DNA from: Pyrinomonadaceae bacterium
Lineage (GTDB): Bacteria; Acidobacteriota; Blastocatellia; Pyrinomonadales; Pyrinomonadaceae
Length of the DNA: 64,000 nt
Reading direction: 5' to 3'
NCBI GenBank assembly: GCA_014380365.1
Contig: JACMJZ010000012.1
Span: forward strand, 310,001-374,000
The position numbers and the translations under genes are program-made. Shown piece after piece: positions 18,165-28,904 of the stretch; the first letter of the stretch is position 1, and each line of letters starts with the position of its first letter. The notes below the pieces were generated by a model. The model did no database searches. It worked only from the letters and a program-made list of their open reading frames with translations, and had not been told where the DNA came from.

Positions 18165-20189
18165 ATGTTCATTCGTCGGCCTCGTAATTTGTTTACAGCG
18201 CTGTTCTCGTGTGCGCTGCTAATTGTTGCTGCCGGAGTAGCACTGGCTCAAGCGCCTGCGCCAAGTCCGAGACCAGATTCCCCGACCCGTGCTCCAGGAA
18301 CGCAGACGCAGAGCCCAACGACCGCTCCCGGAACCGAACGCCCTGCGCCCCAAACTCCACCAGGAGCGCCCGCAGTTCCGGGTGTGACTCGGACGACTCC
18401 GCAATCGCCGGCAGCCGCACCATCGCCAACACCCCCCGTGGCACCGACGGACTTGCCTCCGGACTCGCCAACGATAGATACGCCCATCGTGGAACCAATC
18501 GATCCGAAGTTCCCTCTTCAGGAGCAGCGACCCTTGCCGCCAATGCCAAATATGACGCGCCTTGGGGTGACTGGGGATAACACGATAGCGCTTTCCCTGA
18601 CAGACGCGGTGAAACGCGCGTTGGAAAATAATAACGAGATTGAAGTGGCGCGCGACGATGTTCGCTTTGCCGAAACCCAACTCCGCTCGCTCGAAGGCAT
18701 CTACGATCCGATTTTTAGCTTCACGCCCCAGCTCGACAAACGAATCACGCCCCAGCAGAGTTCGCTGGGCGGTTCCGGTCGCTCCGGCACTACAACCAGC
18801 ACGACCTATTCGTTTACTCCTTCAGTTAACAAATCGTTCAGTCGAGGCGGCGGAAACTACAATCTTAACTTTGAGAACAACCACACCAACACCAGTTCTA
18901 CTTTCAGTTTCATCAATCCGTTTTACTCGTCGAACCTGTCGCTGACGTTTACCCAACCGCTGCTGCGCAACCGCTCGATTGACAACAGCCGGCGCCAGAT
19001 TCGGATTCAGAAGAAACGTCTGGAGCAGTCAGACGCAGACTTTCGCCAAAGGACGATCGAAGTAATCTCTCAGGTTCAGCGCGCTTACTGGGAATTGGGA
19101 TTTGCCTTGCGTGATCAGCAGAACCAACTGGCCAACTTAAATCTGTCGCGCGAAAACCTGCGTCGCGTTGAAGCGCAGATTGCGGTCGGCACTAAGGCGC
19201 CGCTCGAACGCGCGGAAGTGCAAACTGAACTGGCGAATCGCGAATCGTCGTTGCTGGTTTCAGTACAAAACGTTTCAATCGCCGAAAACAATTTGAAGCA
19301 ATTGATTTTCAAGGACGCGACCGCGCCGGAATGGTCGGCCCAGTTGACACCGACGGACACGCCAACTTTCGACACCACGCCGGTCAACCTTAACGATGCT
19401 TTGAAAGAGGCGCGGGACAATAGGCCAGAGCTCCGCCGGCTGCGTTTGCAAAACGACATCAACAAGATCGATATCCAGTATTTCAAGAACCAGACCAAGC
19501 CGCAGATCGATATTCAGTCGACGCTGGCAACCACCGGTCTTGCAGGTAAAGACGTTTCGGGCGCTCCAGACTTCGGAACTCCTATTCCGCTGATCGGCGG
19601 CGATCCGGCGACGAACGCGAGTGCTTTTCTGTTGCAGCAGATTCGCGACATTCAGACGCGAGCGATGTATCCCCTGGCGGTCGTTCCCACGACGCCGTCT
19701 CCGGGTGGGCCACCCGCTGACTTGATTGGCGGCTTCGGCAAGGACTTGAGTAATCTCTTTAGCCTTAAGACTCGGAACGTCACTGTTGGGCTTTCGATTC
19801 AGATTCCGTTCAAAAATAAAACCGCCGAGGCCAATCTCGCCGGCGCTCGGATTCAGTCGGAGCAGCTCGAGGCGACTTTGCGTTCGCAGGATCAGACAAT
19901 TGAAGTCGACGTTCGCAACGCTGCCCAATCTGTGGAAACTTCGCGCCGCCGGGTTTTGGCAGCGCGGGAAGCACGGGCCAACGCCGAGTTGCAACTTGAA
20001 GGCGAGCAGCGACTTTATCAGGTTGGTCGTTCAACTACCTTCATTCTCTTTCAGCGCGAAAACGCCCTGACCAACGCGAGGAACCTCGAGCTACGAGCCG
20101 AAACCGATTACAACAAGGCGCTCGCCGATCTGCAGCGCGCCACGTCGACGACCTTGCGCGCCAACAACGTGATCGTCGACACGCCCTAA
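18165..20189 (+). CDS. TolC-family outer-membrane efflux protein
   Basis: 674 residues with a signal peptide (residues 1-28, ending VALAQA). A very long Pro/Thr/Ala-rich segment (~30-120) precedes the TolC repeats, unlike canonical TolC. Two coiled-coil/beta halves follow, with SLTDAVKRALENNNEIEVA at the first repeat and NLNDALKEARDNRPELRRL at the second. It would form the trimeric outer-membrane channel of an export or efflux system. No membrane-fusion or pump gene is next to it, so its partner is elsewhere. A clear terminator follows. Confidence 0.9.
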   Translation: MFIRRPRNLFTALFSCALLIVAAGVALAQAPAPSPRPDSPTRAPGTQTQSPTTAPGTERPAPQTPPGAPAVPGVTRTTPQSPAAAPSPTPPVAPTDLPPDSPTIDTPIVEPIDPKFPLQEQRPLPPMPNMTRLGVTGDNTIALSLTDAVKRALENNNEIEVARDDVRFAETQLRSLEGIYDPIFSFTPQLDKRITPQQSSLGGSGRSGTTTSTTYSFTPSVNKSFSRGGGNYNLNFENNHTNTSSTFSFINPFYSSNLSLTFTQPLLRNRSIDNSRRQIRIQKKRLEQSDADFRQRTIEVISQVQRAYWELGFALRDQQNQLANLNLSRENLRRVEAQIAVGTKAPLERAEVQTELANRESSLLVSVQNVSIAENNLKQLIFKDATAPEWSAQLTPTDTPTFDTTPVNLNDALKEARDNRPELRRLRLQNDINKIDIQYFKNQTKPQIDIQSTLATTGLAGKDVSGAPDFGTPIPLIGGDPATNASAFLLQQIRDIQTRAMYPLAVVPTTPSPGGPPADLIGGFGKDLSNLFSLKTRNVTVGLSIQIPFKNKTAEANLAGARIQSEQLEATLRSQDQTIEVDVRNAAQSVETSRRRVLAAREARANAELQLEGEQRLYQVGRSTTFILFQRENALTNARNLELRAETDYNKALADLQRATSTTLRANNVIVDTP

Positions 20190-20213
20190 GCCCGGGAGCG
20201 TGGGCATCCTACC
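20190..20213. repeat. Short family G-type palindrome after the TolC-like gene
   Basis: GGGAGCGTGGGCATCCTACCCGC resembles half of the family G repeat (GGGAGCGCAGGCATCCTGCCTGC) seen at 23281 and 38690. Confidence 0.5.
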
Positions 20214-20231
20214 CGCAGTGGTTTTCTAGCT

Positions 20232-20272
20232 GAAAAGCGCCGATGCAGGAATGCAGTTGGCGCTTTTCCTTT
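20232..20272 (+). terminator. Rho-independent terminator after the TolC-like gene
   Basis: Perfect 10-base stem GAAAAGCGCC (20232) with GGCGCTTTTC (20259-20268), followed by CTTTG. It lies about 40 bases after the stop. Confidence 0.8.
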
Positions 20273-20345
20273 GTAACGCAAACTGTTAGTTTGCGATGGT
20301 GGATGCCACTAATAAGCCGTCCGCGAACTAACAGTTTGCGTTACG
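20273..20345. repeat. Palindromic repeat family C, copy 1
   Basis: TAACGCAAACTGTTAGTTTG and, inverted, GAACTAACAGTTTGCGTTA enclose a ~28-base centre. It ends 10 bases before the glycosyltransferase 2 start. The second copy is at 48518. Confidence 0.8.
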
Positions 20346-20355
20346 TAGATCGCCG

Positions 20356-21123
20356 ATGAAGATCTCCGCCACTATCATCACCTTCAACGAGGCAGCCAAC
20401 ATTCGCGCGGCGTGCGAGTCTGTGGCCTGGACCGACGAAATTATCGTCGTCGATTCAGGGTCGACTGATGACACACGTGAAATCGCCGCCGCCTGCGGAG
20501 CTAGAGTGGTCAGGCGCGAGTGGCCGGGCTTTGCGGCGCAAAAGCAGTTTGCCGTTGACCAAGCTGCGCACGATTGGGTATTGAGTCTCGATGCTGACGA
20601 GCGCGTTTCGCCCGAACTGCGCACGGAGATCGAGGCCCTAAGAGAGAAGCCCGCTGAGGAACTGGCGGACGGTTACCTGATTCCGCGTCGCTCTTTTTAT
20701 CAGGGACGTTGGATAAAGGGTGGTGGTTGGTATCCCGATTGGCAGTTGCGCCTATTTAGGAAGGCGGCAGGTCACTGGGACCCGCGCCTGGTTCATGAGT
20801 CAGTGAAAATGAACGCAGGAGCGCGTATCGAGAAGCTTTCCAGCGACATTCTCCACTACAGCGTTCGCGACTCGTCGCATCATCACCGCATGATTGGCGA
20901 GCGGTATGCGCCGCTCGCAGCGCAGCAGATGTTTGACGCAGGCCGCAAGACATCGGCACTCAAAATCGCGGCTGCGGCGCCTTCGGCTTTCATCCGGAGT
21001 TTTATTCTGAAGGGCGGCTTTCGCGATGGGGTAGCCGGACTCAGCATCGCCAGCTTCGCCGCCCACCATGCGTTTCTCAAACAGGTGATGCTCTGGGAGA
21101 AACAGAAAAGCAGTGAGCAGTGA
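20356..21123 (+). CDS. Family 2 glycosyltransferase (WaaE/KdtX-like)
   Basis: 255 residues. The GT-A start MKISATIITFNEAANIRAAC, VVDSGSTDDT and the metal motif SLDADER (~residue 80) are seen, then the loop WYPDWQLRLFRK and HESVK, which is the pattern of LPS-core glucosyltransferases of the WaaE/KdtX group. No membrane segments. It is likely to act on LPS core or a related surface glycan. The prepilin peptidase gene follows downstream. Confidence 0.85.
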   Translation: MKISATIITFNEAANIRAACESVAWTDEIIVVDSGSTDDTREIAAACGARVVRREWPGFAAQKQFAVDQAAHDWVLSLDADERVSPELRTEIEALREKPAEELADGYLIPRRSFYQGRWIKGGGWYPDWQLRLFRKAAGHWDPRLVHESVKMNAGARIEKLSSDILHYSVRDSSHHHRMIGERYAPLAAQQMFDAGRKTSALKIAAAAPSAFIRSFILKGGFRDGVAGLSIASFAAHHAFLKQVMLWEKQKSSEQ

Positions 21124-21209
21124 GGTTTGGGCAAGATAGCCAACTAAACCTTGTACTCTCAAAACACCTAAACCCGCAACTTAGTCCGATTGAGATACAA
21201 TACTTCTCG

Positions 21210-22103
21210 ATGCACTCGCCTCTGACAACCATCCTTCCTGACCTGAGTCTAATTCCACCGCCATTTATGTACGTCGCCATCGGCATCTTCGGTGCGATCA
21301 TCGGCAGTTTCCTGAATGTGGTGATTCATCGACTCCCGCGTGAAGCGTCGATCGTATTTCCAAACTCCCGCTGTCCCTCCTGCGAAGCAGCAATCTCATA
21401 CTACGACAATGTTCCGGTGCTGAGTTACCTGCTGCTACGCGGCCGTTGCCGGTCTTGCAAGGCCCCGATCTCGGCGCGCTACCCGGCAGTTGAAGTGCTT
21501 GCAGCTCTTCTCTGGGTCGCGGTGGCCATGCACGACGGCCTAAGCTTCGCCCTCCCTTTCGACCTTGTGTTTGTCACCGCCCTCGTTGCCTTAGTTTTCA
21601 TTGATGCTGAGCACATGATTCTGCCAAACGCGATTACTTACCCGGGAATCGCGTTTGCCCTGATCGCTCGGCTCGCAGTTCCCTACCTGATGGGCACGCC
21701 TCACTTCGACGATCTGCCGATGCTTCTTGACGGCGTCCTCGCTGGGATGCCGCTTTGGGCCGCATCGCTGATAGGCGCCGTGATCGGCGCTTTGGTTGGC
21801 GGCGGTTCACTGTGGTTGATGGGGTGGGCTTGGGAAAAACTGCGCGGCGTCGAAGCGATGGGACTGGGCGATGTCAAGATGATGTTTATGGTCGGCGCGT
21901 ATCTTGGTTGGCGACTCACGATCCTGAATATTTTTCTTGGCGTGTTGTCCGGCTCGCTGATCGGTGTGGGGCTGATGCTGCGTCAGGGCAAGCGCGACAT
22001 GCAGATGCTCCTGCCGTTTGGTGTGTTTCTTGGTATAGGCGCGATTGCCGCCTTGCTTATCGGCACGCATATCGTCGAGTGGTATGCCGGACAGTTTAGA
22101 TGA
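21210..22103 (+). CDS. Prepilin leader peptidase/N-methyltransferase
   Basis: About 297 residues from the ATG at 21210; a longer GTG-started frame overlaps the previous gene and is less likely. N-terminal GSFLNVVIHRLP and two CxxC pairs (CPSC and CRSC) belong to the methyltransferase zinc domain. Aspartates of the peptidase lie in FIDAEHMILPN and in GLGDVKMMFMVGAYLGW. About seven membrane segments. It cleaves and methylates type IV pilins or type II secretion pseudopilins. No pilin gene is in the window. Confidence 0.92.
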   Translation: MHSPLTTILPDLSLIPPPFMYVAIGIFGAIIGSFLNVVIHRLPREASIVFPNSRCPSCEAAISYYDNVPVLSYLLLRGRCRSCKAPISARYPAVEVLAALLWVAVAMHDGLSFALPFDLVFVTALVALVFIDAEHMILPNAITYPGIAFALIARLAVPYLMGTPHFDDLPMLLDGVLAGMPLWAASLIGAVIGALVGGGSLWLMGWAWEKLRGVEAMGLGDVKMMFMVGAYLGWRLTILNIFLGVLSGSLIGVGLMLRQGKRDMQMLLPFGVFLGIGAIAALLIGTHIVEWYAGQFR

Positions 22104-22104
22104 T

Positions 22105-22215
22105 ATCCAAAGTCCAATGTCCAATGTCCAACGTCCGCTGCCCAATCGGAGCATCGCTTCCTGGTCTGGGTTTTTCGGTTTTTGACTTTGGACTTTGGAC
22201 ATTGGACCTTGGACA
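22105..22215. repeat. Palindromic repeat (GTCCAATGTCC / GGACATTGGACC type)
   Basis: Left arm TCCAAAGTCCAATGTCCAAT; right arm GACTTTGGACTTTGGACATT, inverted. The unit GTCCAA(T/A) is itself repeated within each arm. It starts at the prepilin peptidase stop and ends seven bases before the sensor-kinase ATG, so it contains that gene's leader. Confidence 0.85.
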
Positions 22216-22221
22216 CCTCCG

Positions 22222-23700
<1,479 letters not shown>

Positions 23701-23750
23701 GCAGATTGGGGGCATACTACAGCCCGAAACGTTCACGTGGGAGGTGCTCC

Positions 23751-24518
23751 TTGCCATCACAGTCGCCACCTCAGACCATAGACGAAATACTCGAGCAACT
23801 CGACCAAATCATTTTCACCTGCAGGCAAGAGAGCAGCCGTCTCGGCTTTTTCGCGACTCTTTATCGGAATGTCACGATCAAGGTCAAGGAAGGGATTGCG
23901 GCCGGAGCTTTCGACGATGGCCCCAGAATGGAGCGGCTTGATGTAGCTTTCGCCAACCGTTATCTGGCCGCATTGGAAAGCTTCCGGCGTGATGACCCAC
24001 TCAGCGTTTGCTGGCGGGTCGCCTTTCAAACCGCTGGCAACTATTGGCCACTCATACTTCAGCATCTGCTGATCGGGATGAACGCGCACATCAATTTTGA
24101 CTTGGGCATCGCAGCCGCCACGATTGCCCCGGGCCCCGAATTGCCCGCGCTGCGAGGGGACTTCGATCGCATTAACAATATTCTGGGTGGCATGATCCTC
24201 AAGGTGCGTAGCAATGTTGAAGAGCTGTCGCCCTGGATCAGGTTTCTTGACCGGCTTGCCCCCACGACCGAGGATAGAATCATTAACTTCAGTCTCAACA
24301 AAGCACGAGCCAGCGCCTGGCTGGTGGCCACAATGGTAAGCACCACGCCGCCCGGCAAACTGCCGGTTAAGCTAAGTGTTCTGGACGACGGCGTAGCGAT
24401 GCTGGGCTCGCTCGTCGGTAGCCCAAAAGGATGGCTCATCAATCTCGGATTGCGCGGCATTCGCCTTCGCGAAAGCAACGACGTTCCACACATCATCGAC
24501 GTGCTCAGCCAGATGTAA
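23751..24518 (+). CDS. DUF5995 family protein
   Basis: 255 residues if it starts at the TTG at 23751, which has GGGAGGTG about six bases upstream; another TTG at 23706 lacks such a site. Family-like motifs are FFATLYRNVTIKVKEGI, RMERLDVAFANRYL and INFDLGIAAA. Members are soluble helical proteins of unknown function. It starts 50 bases after the sensor kinase and may be co-transcribed. No signal peptide. Confidence 0.75.
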   Translation: MPSQSPPQTIDEILEQLDQIIFTCRQESSRLGFFATLYRNVTIKVKEGIAAGAFDDGPRMERLDVAFANRYLAALESFRRDDPLSVCWRVAFQTAGNYWPLILQHLLIGMNAHINFDLGIAAATIAPGPELPALRGDFDRINNILGGMILKVRSNVEELSPWIRFLDRLAPTTEDRIINFSLNKARASAWLVATMVSTTPPGKLPVKLSVLDDGVAMLGSLVGSPKGWLINLGLRGIRLRESNDVPHIIDVLSQM

Positions 24519-24529
24519 CGGCGGACAGA

Positions 24530-24577
24530 AGGAAAAGGGCCGGCAGCGAGTGTTCTCGACACTAGCTACCAGCCCTA
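24530..24577 (-). terminator. Terminator of the PEP-CTERM gene
   Basis: On the minus strand GGGCTGGTAGCTAGTGT pairs with ACACTCGCTGCCGGCCC around the loop CGAGA with three mismatches, followed by TTTTCC. It lies between convergent genes and may also slow transcription from the plus side. Confidence 0.65.
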
Positions 24578-24605
24578 AAAACAAACGCGGCAGTTCCTGA
24601 TCTTC

Positions 24606-25235
24606 TCAACTACTCGCCAAAGTTTCCCGTCTCCGCTTTCGCAGCTTGGCGGCCAGGCCAGTCAATCCGGTCCCTATCAATAGCAATGTCGCCGGTTCGG
24701 GAATCGCGGTTTGCTGCCCTGTGGTCCCAGCGGTCAGCATCGCAGACTGGCCGGACTCCACGTACAAGTCCGCGAGTGTCAGGCTGAAGGAACCGTTGTT
24801 GACACCGTCGAAAAATGTAAAGACCGTCGGGGTGTTATCGAAATTGATATTGACTCCGCCCTGATTTATGTTCGGAGAAACACTGCCCAGGATGGTTGCC
24901 GTGTAGTTCGTGCCCTGGCCACCATTGATACCGCCCGGAGATGTGAACGTGATGTTCAGATTGAAAATCCCGCCTAACAGCTCTCCGGGAGCTGTGCTCA
25001 GGGAAAATATCCCGAGGTTATTGGCGCCGCTCAAAGCGCCTATCCCCAAAAACGTGGTGTTGGTAAACGAGCTGTTGCCCGTGAAAGTTAATTGACCCAC
25101 TGTGCTGGCGCCCGTAGTAAAACCGGATATCGTGACTTCGTCAGCTCGTGCCTGCCCCTGGGCCAGCATCATGACACCGACGATAGCGATGGCGATGGAG
25201 AGCGATTTCAGCAAACTTGTTAGTTGAGACTTCAT
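24606..25235 (-). CDS. Secreted PEP-CTERM sorting-domain protein
   Basis: 209 residues. Signal peptide 1-31 (LAQGQARA). A Thr/Ser/Gly/Asn-rich beta body follows, then the C-terminal sorting signal IPEPATLLLIGTGLTGLAAKLRKRRR: PEP motif, hydrophobic helix, basic tail. Such proteins are processed by an exosortase and linked to extracellular polymer; no exosortase gene is in the window. Its own terminator lies downstream. Confidence 0.92.
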   Translation of the reverse strand: MKSQLTSLLKSLSIAIAIVGVMMLAQGQARADEVTISGFTTGASTVGQLTFTGNSSFTNTTFLGIGALSGANNLGIFSLSTAPGELLGGIFNLNITFTSPGGINGGQGTNYTATILGSVSPNINQGGVNINFDNTPTVFTFFDGVNNGSFSLTLADLYVESGQSAMLTAGTTGQQTAIPEPATLLLIGTGLTGLAAKLRKRRRETLASS

Positions 25236-25449
25236 AGATACCCCTTCATTAGCCTGGAAAATGGACGGATCGTTAAAGGCTTGATCAGGAGCGGGGCAAG
25301 TGCTGGCGCTGAACTACCTTACTAATAGGAACGTGTAGCAGAATAAAAGTGACAATCCCAATTTGTTTCCAGAAAAACTCTTCCGCCAATGTCGGTCCCT
25401 TTCGCGACTCCGGCCGGGAGCCTTCGCGACACGATGAGCAGCTGTTTCC

Positions 25450-25695
25450 CGACTGCCGATGCCCGTTTCGCGACCGCCGACGGCCTTTGCACGACTGCCG
25501 ATGGCCTTTGCACGACAGCCGACGGCCTTTGCACGACTGCCGACGGCCTTTGCACGACTGCCGACGGCCTTTGCACGACTGCCGATGGCGTTTGCACGAC
25601 TGCCGATGGCGTTTGCACGACTGCCGATGGCGTTTGCACGACTGCCGACGCCGTTTGCACGACTGCCGACGGCCTTTGCGCGACCGCCTGCGCCC
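25450..25695. repeat. 21-bp tandem array 1 (11 units plus a partial)
   Basis: Units such as CGACTGCCGACGGCCTTTGC(A) run without spacers. Period 21 equals seven codons, so several frames on both strands stay open as heptapeptide repeats (e.g. VVQTPSA on minus, CTTADGL and FARLPTA on plus). No frame has a convincing ribosome site or signal, so I treat it as non-coding. It shares the core TTTGCACGRCTG with array 2. Confidence 0.9.
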
Positions 25696-25730
25696 TCCGC
25701 GAGTCCGTGGACCGTCCTAAACTCCTACAG

Positions 25731-26579
25731 TTATCGTTCTGAAGTCAGGGTGAGGACGGCAATTTCGGGTGGGACGCGAAACCGCACCGGAAACACACTG
25801 GTGCCAACTCCGGTGGTGACAAACATGTGCTTCCCTTCCTCCTGGATGTGACCCGCTGCGTATCGCTGGCCAAATTCGGAAGGCACAATCCGGCGGCCGA
25901 TAAAAGGAAGATTTACCTGGCCGCCATGAGTATGTCCGGCAAGGGTCAACAGGAAACTGGGCGGGAACCGCGGCAGGATATCCGGGTTATGAGTCAACGC
26001 AATCGCCGGTTCGCCGCTAGGGACTCGCTTCGAGGTGCCGGCAATATCATCAGTGAGGCTCCAGGCATCGGCAATCCCCACCAACCAGAACGGCTGGCCA
26101 TTCTTCTCAAGCCGCACCACGTCATTATCCACCACTCTAATGCCATGCCCTTCGAATGCGGTGCGCACGCGCCCCCGGTCGTACCACCAATCGTGATTTC
26201 CCAAAACCGCATAGACGCCAAGTGGCGCCCGTAGCTTGCTGAGTGCTGAAGCGATCACCTCAGGGGCCATCTGCTTTGAGTGCCAACTGTGCTTCACCAT
26301 GTAATCGCCCAGCAGGACAATTACATCTGGTTTCGTTTCGTTTGTCCGCTCAACTACCAGTTGCAGCTTGTCCTCGTCGATAAACGGCGAGCCGGCGTGA
26401 ATATCTGAGAGAGCGGCTATCCTGAGTCCATTCAGACTGGCGGGCCACGCTGCCATGGCGATTGTTTTTTCGTGAACGATGAGCCGGTTAGGCTCGATGA
26501 CAAAAGCCCACAGCCCGAGAAATAGAGGCGCCGCGACTATGCCGGCGATCATCAGTCGTGTTCTTCCTTGGTTCTTCAA
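25731..26579 (-). CDS. Calcineurin-like metallophosphoesterase (YkuE-like)
   Basis: 282 residues. The start is a TTG at 26579, favoured over the ATG at 26552 because AGGAG lies six bases upstream. One N-terminal membrane helix (~10-28) anchors the enzyme. All phosphoesterase blocks are present: LSDIHAG, LLGDYM, LGNHDWW, and GHTHGGQ near residue 215. Related YkuE-type enzymes act at the outer face of the membrane on phospholipid or UDP-lipid substrates; the exact substrate is not known here. Confidence 0.9.
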   Translation of the reverse strand: MKNQGRTRLMIAGIVAAPLFLGLWAFVIEPNRLIVHEKTIAMAAWPASLNGLRIAALSDIHAGSPFIDEDKLQLVVERTNETKPDVIVLLGDYMVKHSWHSKQMAPEVIASALSKLRAPLGVYAVLGNHDWWYDRGRVRTAFEGHGIRVVDNDVVRLEKNGQPFWLVGIADAWSLTDDIAGTSKRVPSGEPAIALTHNPDILPRFPPSFLLTLAGHTHGGQVNLPFIGRRIVPSEFGQRYAAGHIQEEGKHMFVTTGVGTSVFPVRFRVPPEIAVLTLTSER

Positions 26580-26650
26580 TGGAACTCCTGGTCGCTAATG
26601 ATCACTAGTCGGATGGGTTGGGGTGCGTTAGTTTGAAGATATTCGCATTG

Positions 26651-26876
26651 TTACGCCGAAGGCGTTCGCTAATTTCAGCCCAGGGTTGGAGCGCAGCGAC
26701 AACCCTGGGATCAAAAGTCAAAATCATACGGCGCAACGCTGAAAGCGTTGCGTCAGGTTCGGTTCTCATGGTTATGCAACGCCTTCTGCGTTGAAGAACT
26801 TTGGTGGACTTACTACCCAGGGTTGTCGCTGCGCTCCAACCCTGGGCTGAAACTAGCCAACACCTTCGGCGTTACC
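26651..26876. repeat. Long nested palindrome (family F)
   Basis: Outer arms carry AACGCC-type hairpins (ACGCCGAAGGCGT) and CAGGGTTGGAGCGCAGCGAC with its inverted copy near 26818-26850; inner units are CAACGCTGAAAGCGTTG and CAACGCCTTCTGCGTTG. Every arm is built of small hairpins, and the whole is mirror-symmetric. It ends two bases before the UbiD stop codon. Confidence 0.85.
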
Positions 26877-26877
26877 G

Positions 26878-28650
26878 CTAATCGCGATCATTCGGAAAGT
26901 ATTCGCGCCAGCGTCGATCGACTAGTTCAGCGATGTCGTCGCGAACGACCAGCTCCGCGGGGAATCCTGGTTTAGTTCGTGCGTCGATAACGATTGGACC
27001 CCGGTAGGACAGGTGATGCCGTTCAACCGTCGTCTCAGCGGCGTAAATGTCCGCGGCGGGTTCGAAACGCGTCCAGGTGGCCCACAGAAAACCCGGAGTT
27101 GAACGCGCGACTCCGGCGTCATCGTGTAAGACGACCAACGGCCATTCGGCGACGGCCGGATCTTGCGCCAGCCGCGCAGCTAGTTCCGAGTCGTCCGCGT
27201 AAGACGCGCCGGAGACGACCAAACACCCGCCGCAAAACGCTTCGGCCTTCGTTATCCCCCGCGGCAACTCGCCATGAAACTCTCGCGGCAGATCCCGCAC
27301 GGCGTCGCCCAGCCCGAGCATGATCGCCTTGCTGCCCTCGTTGACCTTTCCGCTGGTGTAGTCGAGCGTATCCATCGAGACGTTTGAGAAGATGAAGAGG
27401 TCTGTCCCCGGATTGAAGCGCGCCAGGATGTGCTCAAACAGCCGGGGAAAGTCGTTCAGATTCTGAGGCTCATCGGTGAGCAACAAAAACTTGGTTAAGG
27501 AAAGCTGTCCCTCGCCGAGGATGCGGAAGCCGGAGACGAGCGCCTCGCGTCCGTAACGTTCTTTCACGACAGCGGCGCATAGGGAATGGAATCCGGTTTC
27601 GCCGTAGGTCCACAAATCACGCACGCCGGGCATCACCAGGGGAAACAGCGGCGACAGCAATTGCTGGAGATAGTCGCCGATGAAAAAGTCTTCCTGGCGA
27701 GGTTTGCCAACCACTGTGGCGGGGTAAATCGCGTCGCGACGATGAAAGACGGCGTCCACTTCAAACACCGGATACTCGTGCTCGAGCGAATAGTAGCCGT
27801 AGTGATCGCCGAACGGTCCTTCGAGCCTTCGTTTGTGAGACGGGGCGTGGCCAACCAAAGCAAATTCTGCCTCCGCCGCCAGACGATGGGCCCGATGCGA
27901 ATCGCCGAGCGGATTCCGGGTCATCCTTAGTTTTCCGCCCGCCAACAGCGACGCGAGCATCAACTCCGGCACATCTTCGGGCAAGGGCGCAATGGCGGCG
28001 AGAATCAACGCTGGTGGCCCGCCGAGAAACACCGTGACCGGAAGGGGCTGGCCCAAAGCCTCCGCTTCCGTGTAGTGGAAGCCGCCGCCTTTTTGAATTT
28101 GCCAGTGCAGCCCGGTCGAGTGAGCGTCGTAAACCTGCATCCGGTAGATGCCGAGATTGTGCTTTTTGGTAATCGGATTCTCGGTGTAAACCAGCGGCAG
28201 CGTGATGAACGGCCCGCCGTCTTCCTGCCACGTCGTTAACACCGGCAACTCGTCGAGCCGCGCTGGTTGGTCGACAACCTGGGTCACTGGCGCACGGCTG
28301 GTGTTCCGCGTTCCCAACCTCAGCAACTCGACGCCTAACGAACGATGCTTCCACAGCTCAGAAGCGCGAGGCGGTAGCAGCGACTCAGCTACCTGGACCA
28401 ATTCGCGCATGATCGCTTCCGGTTTGGGCCCGAACGCCAGATCAATTCGGCGTTTGGTACCGAATAGATTTGTGACCACCGGATACGGGCTTCCCTTCAC
28501 GCGTCTAAAAAGCAGGGCTGGCCCTTGTCGGTCAATAACTCGGCGGTGAACTTCAGCCAGCTCAAGATAAGGATCGACCTCGGCTTCGACGTCGACGATC
28601 TCATTTTCCCGAGTTAGTAGATCGAGATATGTGCGGAGGTTGGGATGCAT
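26878..28650 (-). CDS. UbiD family decarboxylase
   Basis: 590 residues from the ATG at 28650 (MHPNLRTYLDLLTRENEI); codons upstream are not conserved-looking. UbiD enzymes are (de)carboxylases that use prenylated FMN. Family blocks include GPALLFRRVKGSPYPVVTNL, NLGIYRMQVYD, GHAPSHKRRLEGPFGDHYGY (substrate/cofactor loop) and SNVSMDTLDYTS. The length fits the larger UbiD-like subgroup. No ubiX (flavin prenyltransferase) is in the window. The substrate (quinone precursor or aromatic acid) cannot be told from sequence alone. Confidence 0.9.
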   Translation of the reverse strand: MHPNLRTYLDLLTRENEIVDVEAEVDPYLELAEVHRRVIDRQGPALLFRRVKGSPYPVVTNLFGTKRRIDLAFGPKPEAIMRELVQVAESLLPPRASELWKHRSLGVELLRLGTRNTSRAPVTQVVDQPARLDELPVLTTWQEDGGPFITLPLVYTENPITKKHNLGIYRMQVYDAHSTGLHWQIQKGGGFHYTEAEALGQPLPVTVFLGGPPALILAAIAPLPEDVPELMLASLLAGGKLRMTRNPLGDSHRAHRLAAEAEFALVGHAPSHKRRLEGPFGDHYGYYSLEHEYPVFEVDAVFHRRDAIYPATVVGKPRQEDFFIGDYLQQLLSPLFPLVMPGVRDLWTYGETGFHSLCAAVVKERYGREALVSGFRILGEGQLSLTKFLLLTDEPQNLNDFPRLFEHILARFNPGTDLFIFSNVSMDTLDYTSGKVNEGSKAIMLGLGDAVRDLPREFHGELPRGITKAEAFCGGCLVVSGASYADDSELAARLAQDPAVAEWPLVVLHDDAGVARSTPGFLWATWTRFEPAADIYAAETTVERHHLSYRGPIVIDARTKPGFPAELVVRDDIAELVDRRWREYFPNDRD

Positions 28651-28719
28651 GTTACGGGACGAGGAGTATAACGCGGGTGCGCTGACGGTAGCGAGGCGAT
28701 TAGTCAGGGGATCAGTTTC

Positions 28720-28890
28720 GCGGCTCTGCCGCCGCACAGTGCGGAAAGACTCCGCCTTTCCGGCAAGCGATATTTGTTTCTTTCTTGAGGCTTTGCCTCA
28801 TGAACCGGAGGCGTAGCCTCCAGTCAGTTCCAGAGAATTCAACGGTAAGGCTGAGCCTTACCACACTATGCGGCGGCAGAGCCGCATGAA
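28720..28890. repeat. Long nested palindrome (family E), copy 1
   Basis: A string of small hairpins: GCGGCTCTGCCGC, GGAAAGACTCCGCCTTTCC, GAGGCTTTGCCTC, GGAGGCGTAGCCTCC, GGTAAGGCTGAGCCTTACC and GCGGCAGAGCCGC; the first and last are inverted copies. The second copy is at 52712. Confidence 0.85.
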
Positions 28891-28904
28891 TCGAGCCGAA
28901 GGAG

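Noticed and set aside
25450-25695. CRISPR array
   Set aside because: The 21-bp units are contiguous without unique spacers, and no cas genes are near.
25322-25851. Heptapeptide-repeat proteins on both strands (112-130 codons)
   Set aside because: They follow from the 21-bp period; all frames are open alike and no start region has a ribosome site.
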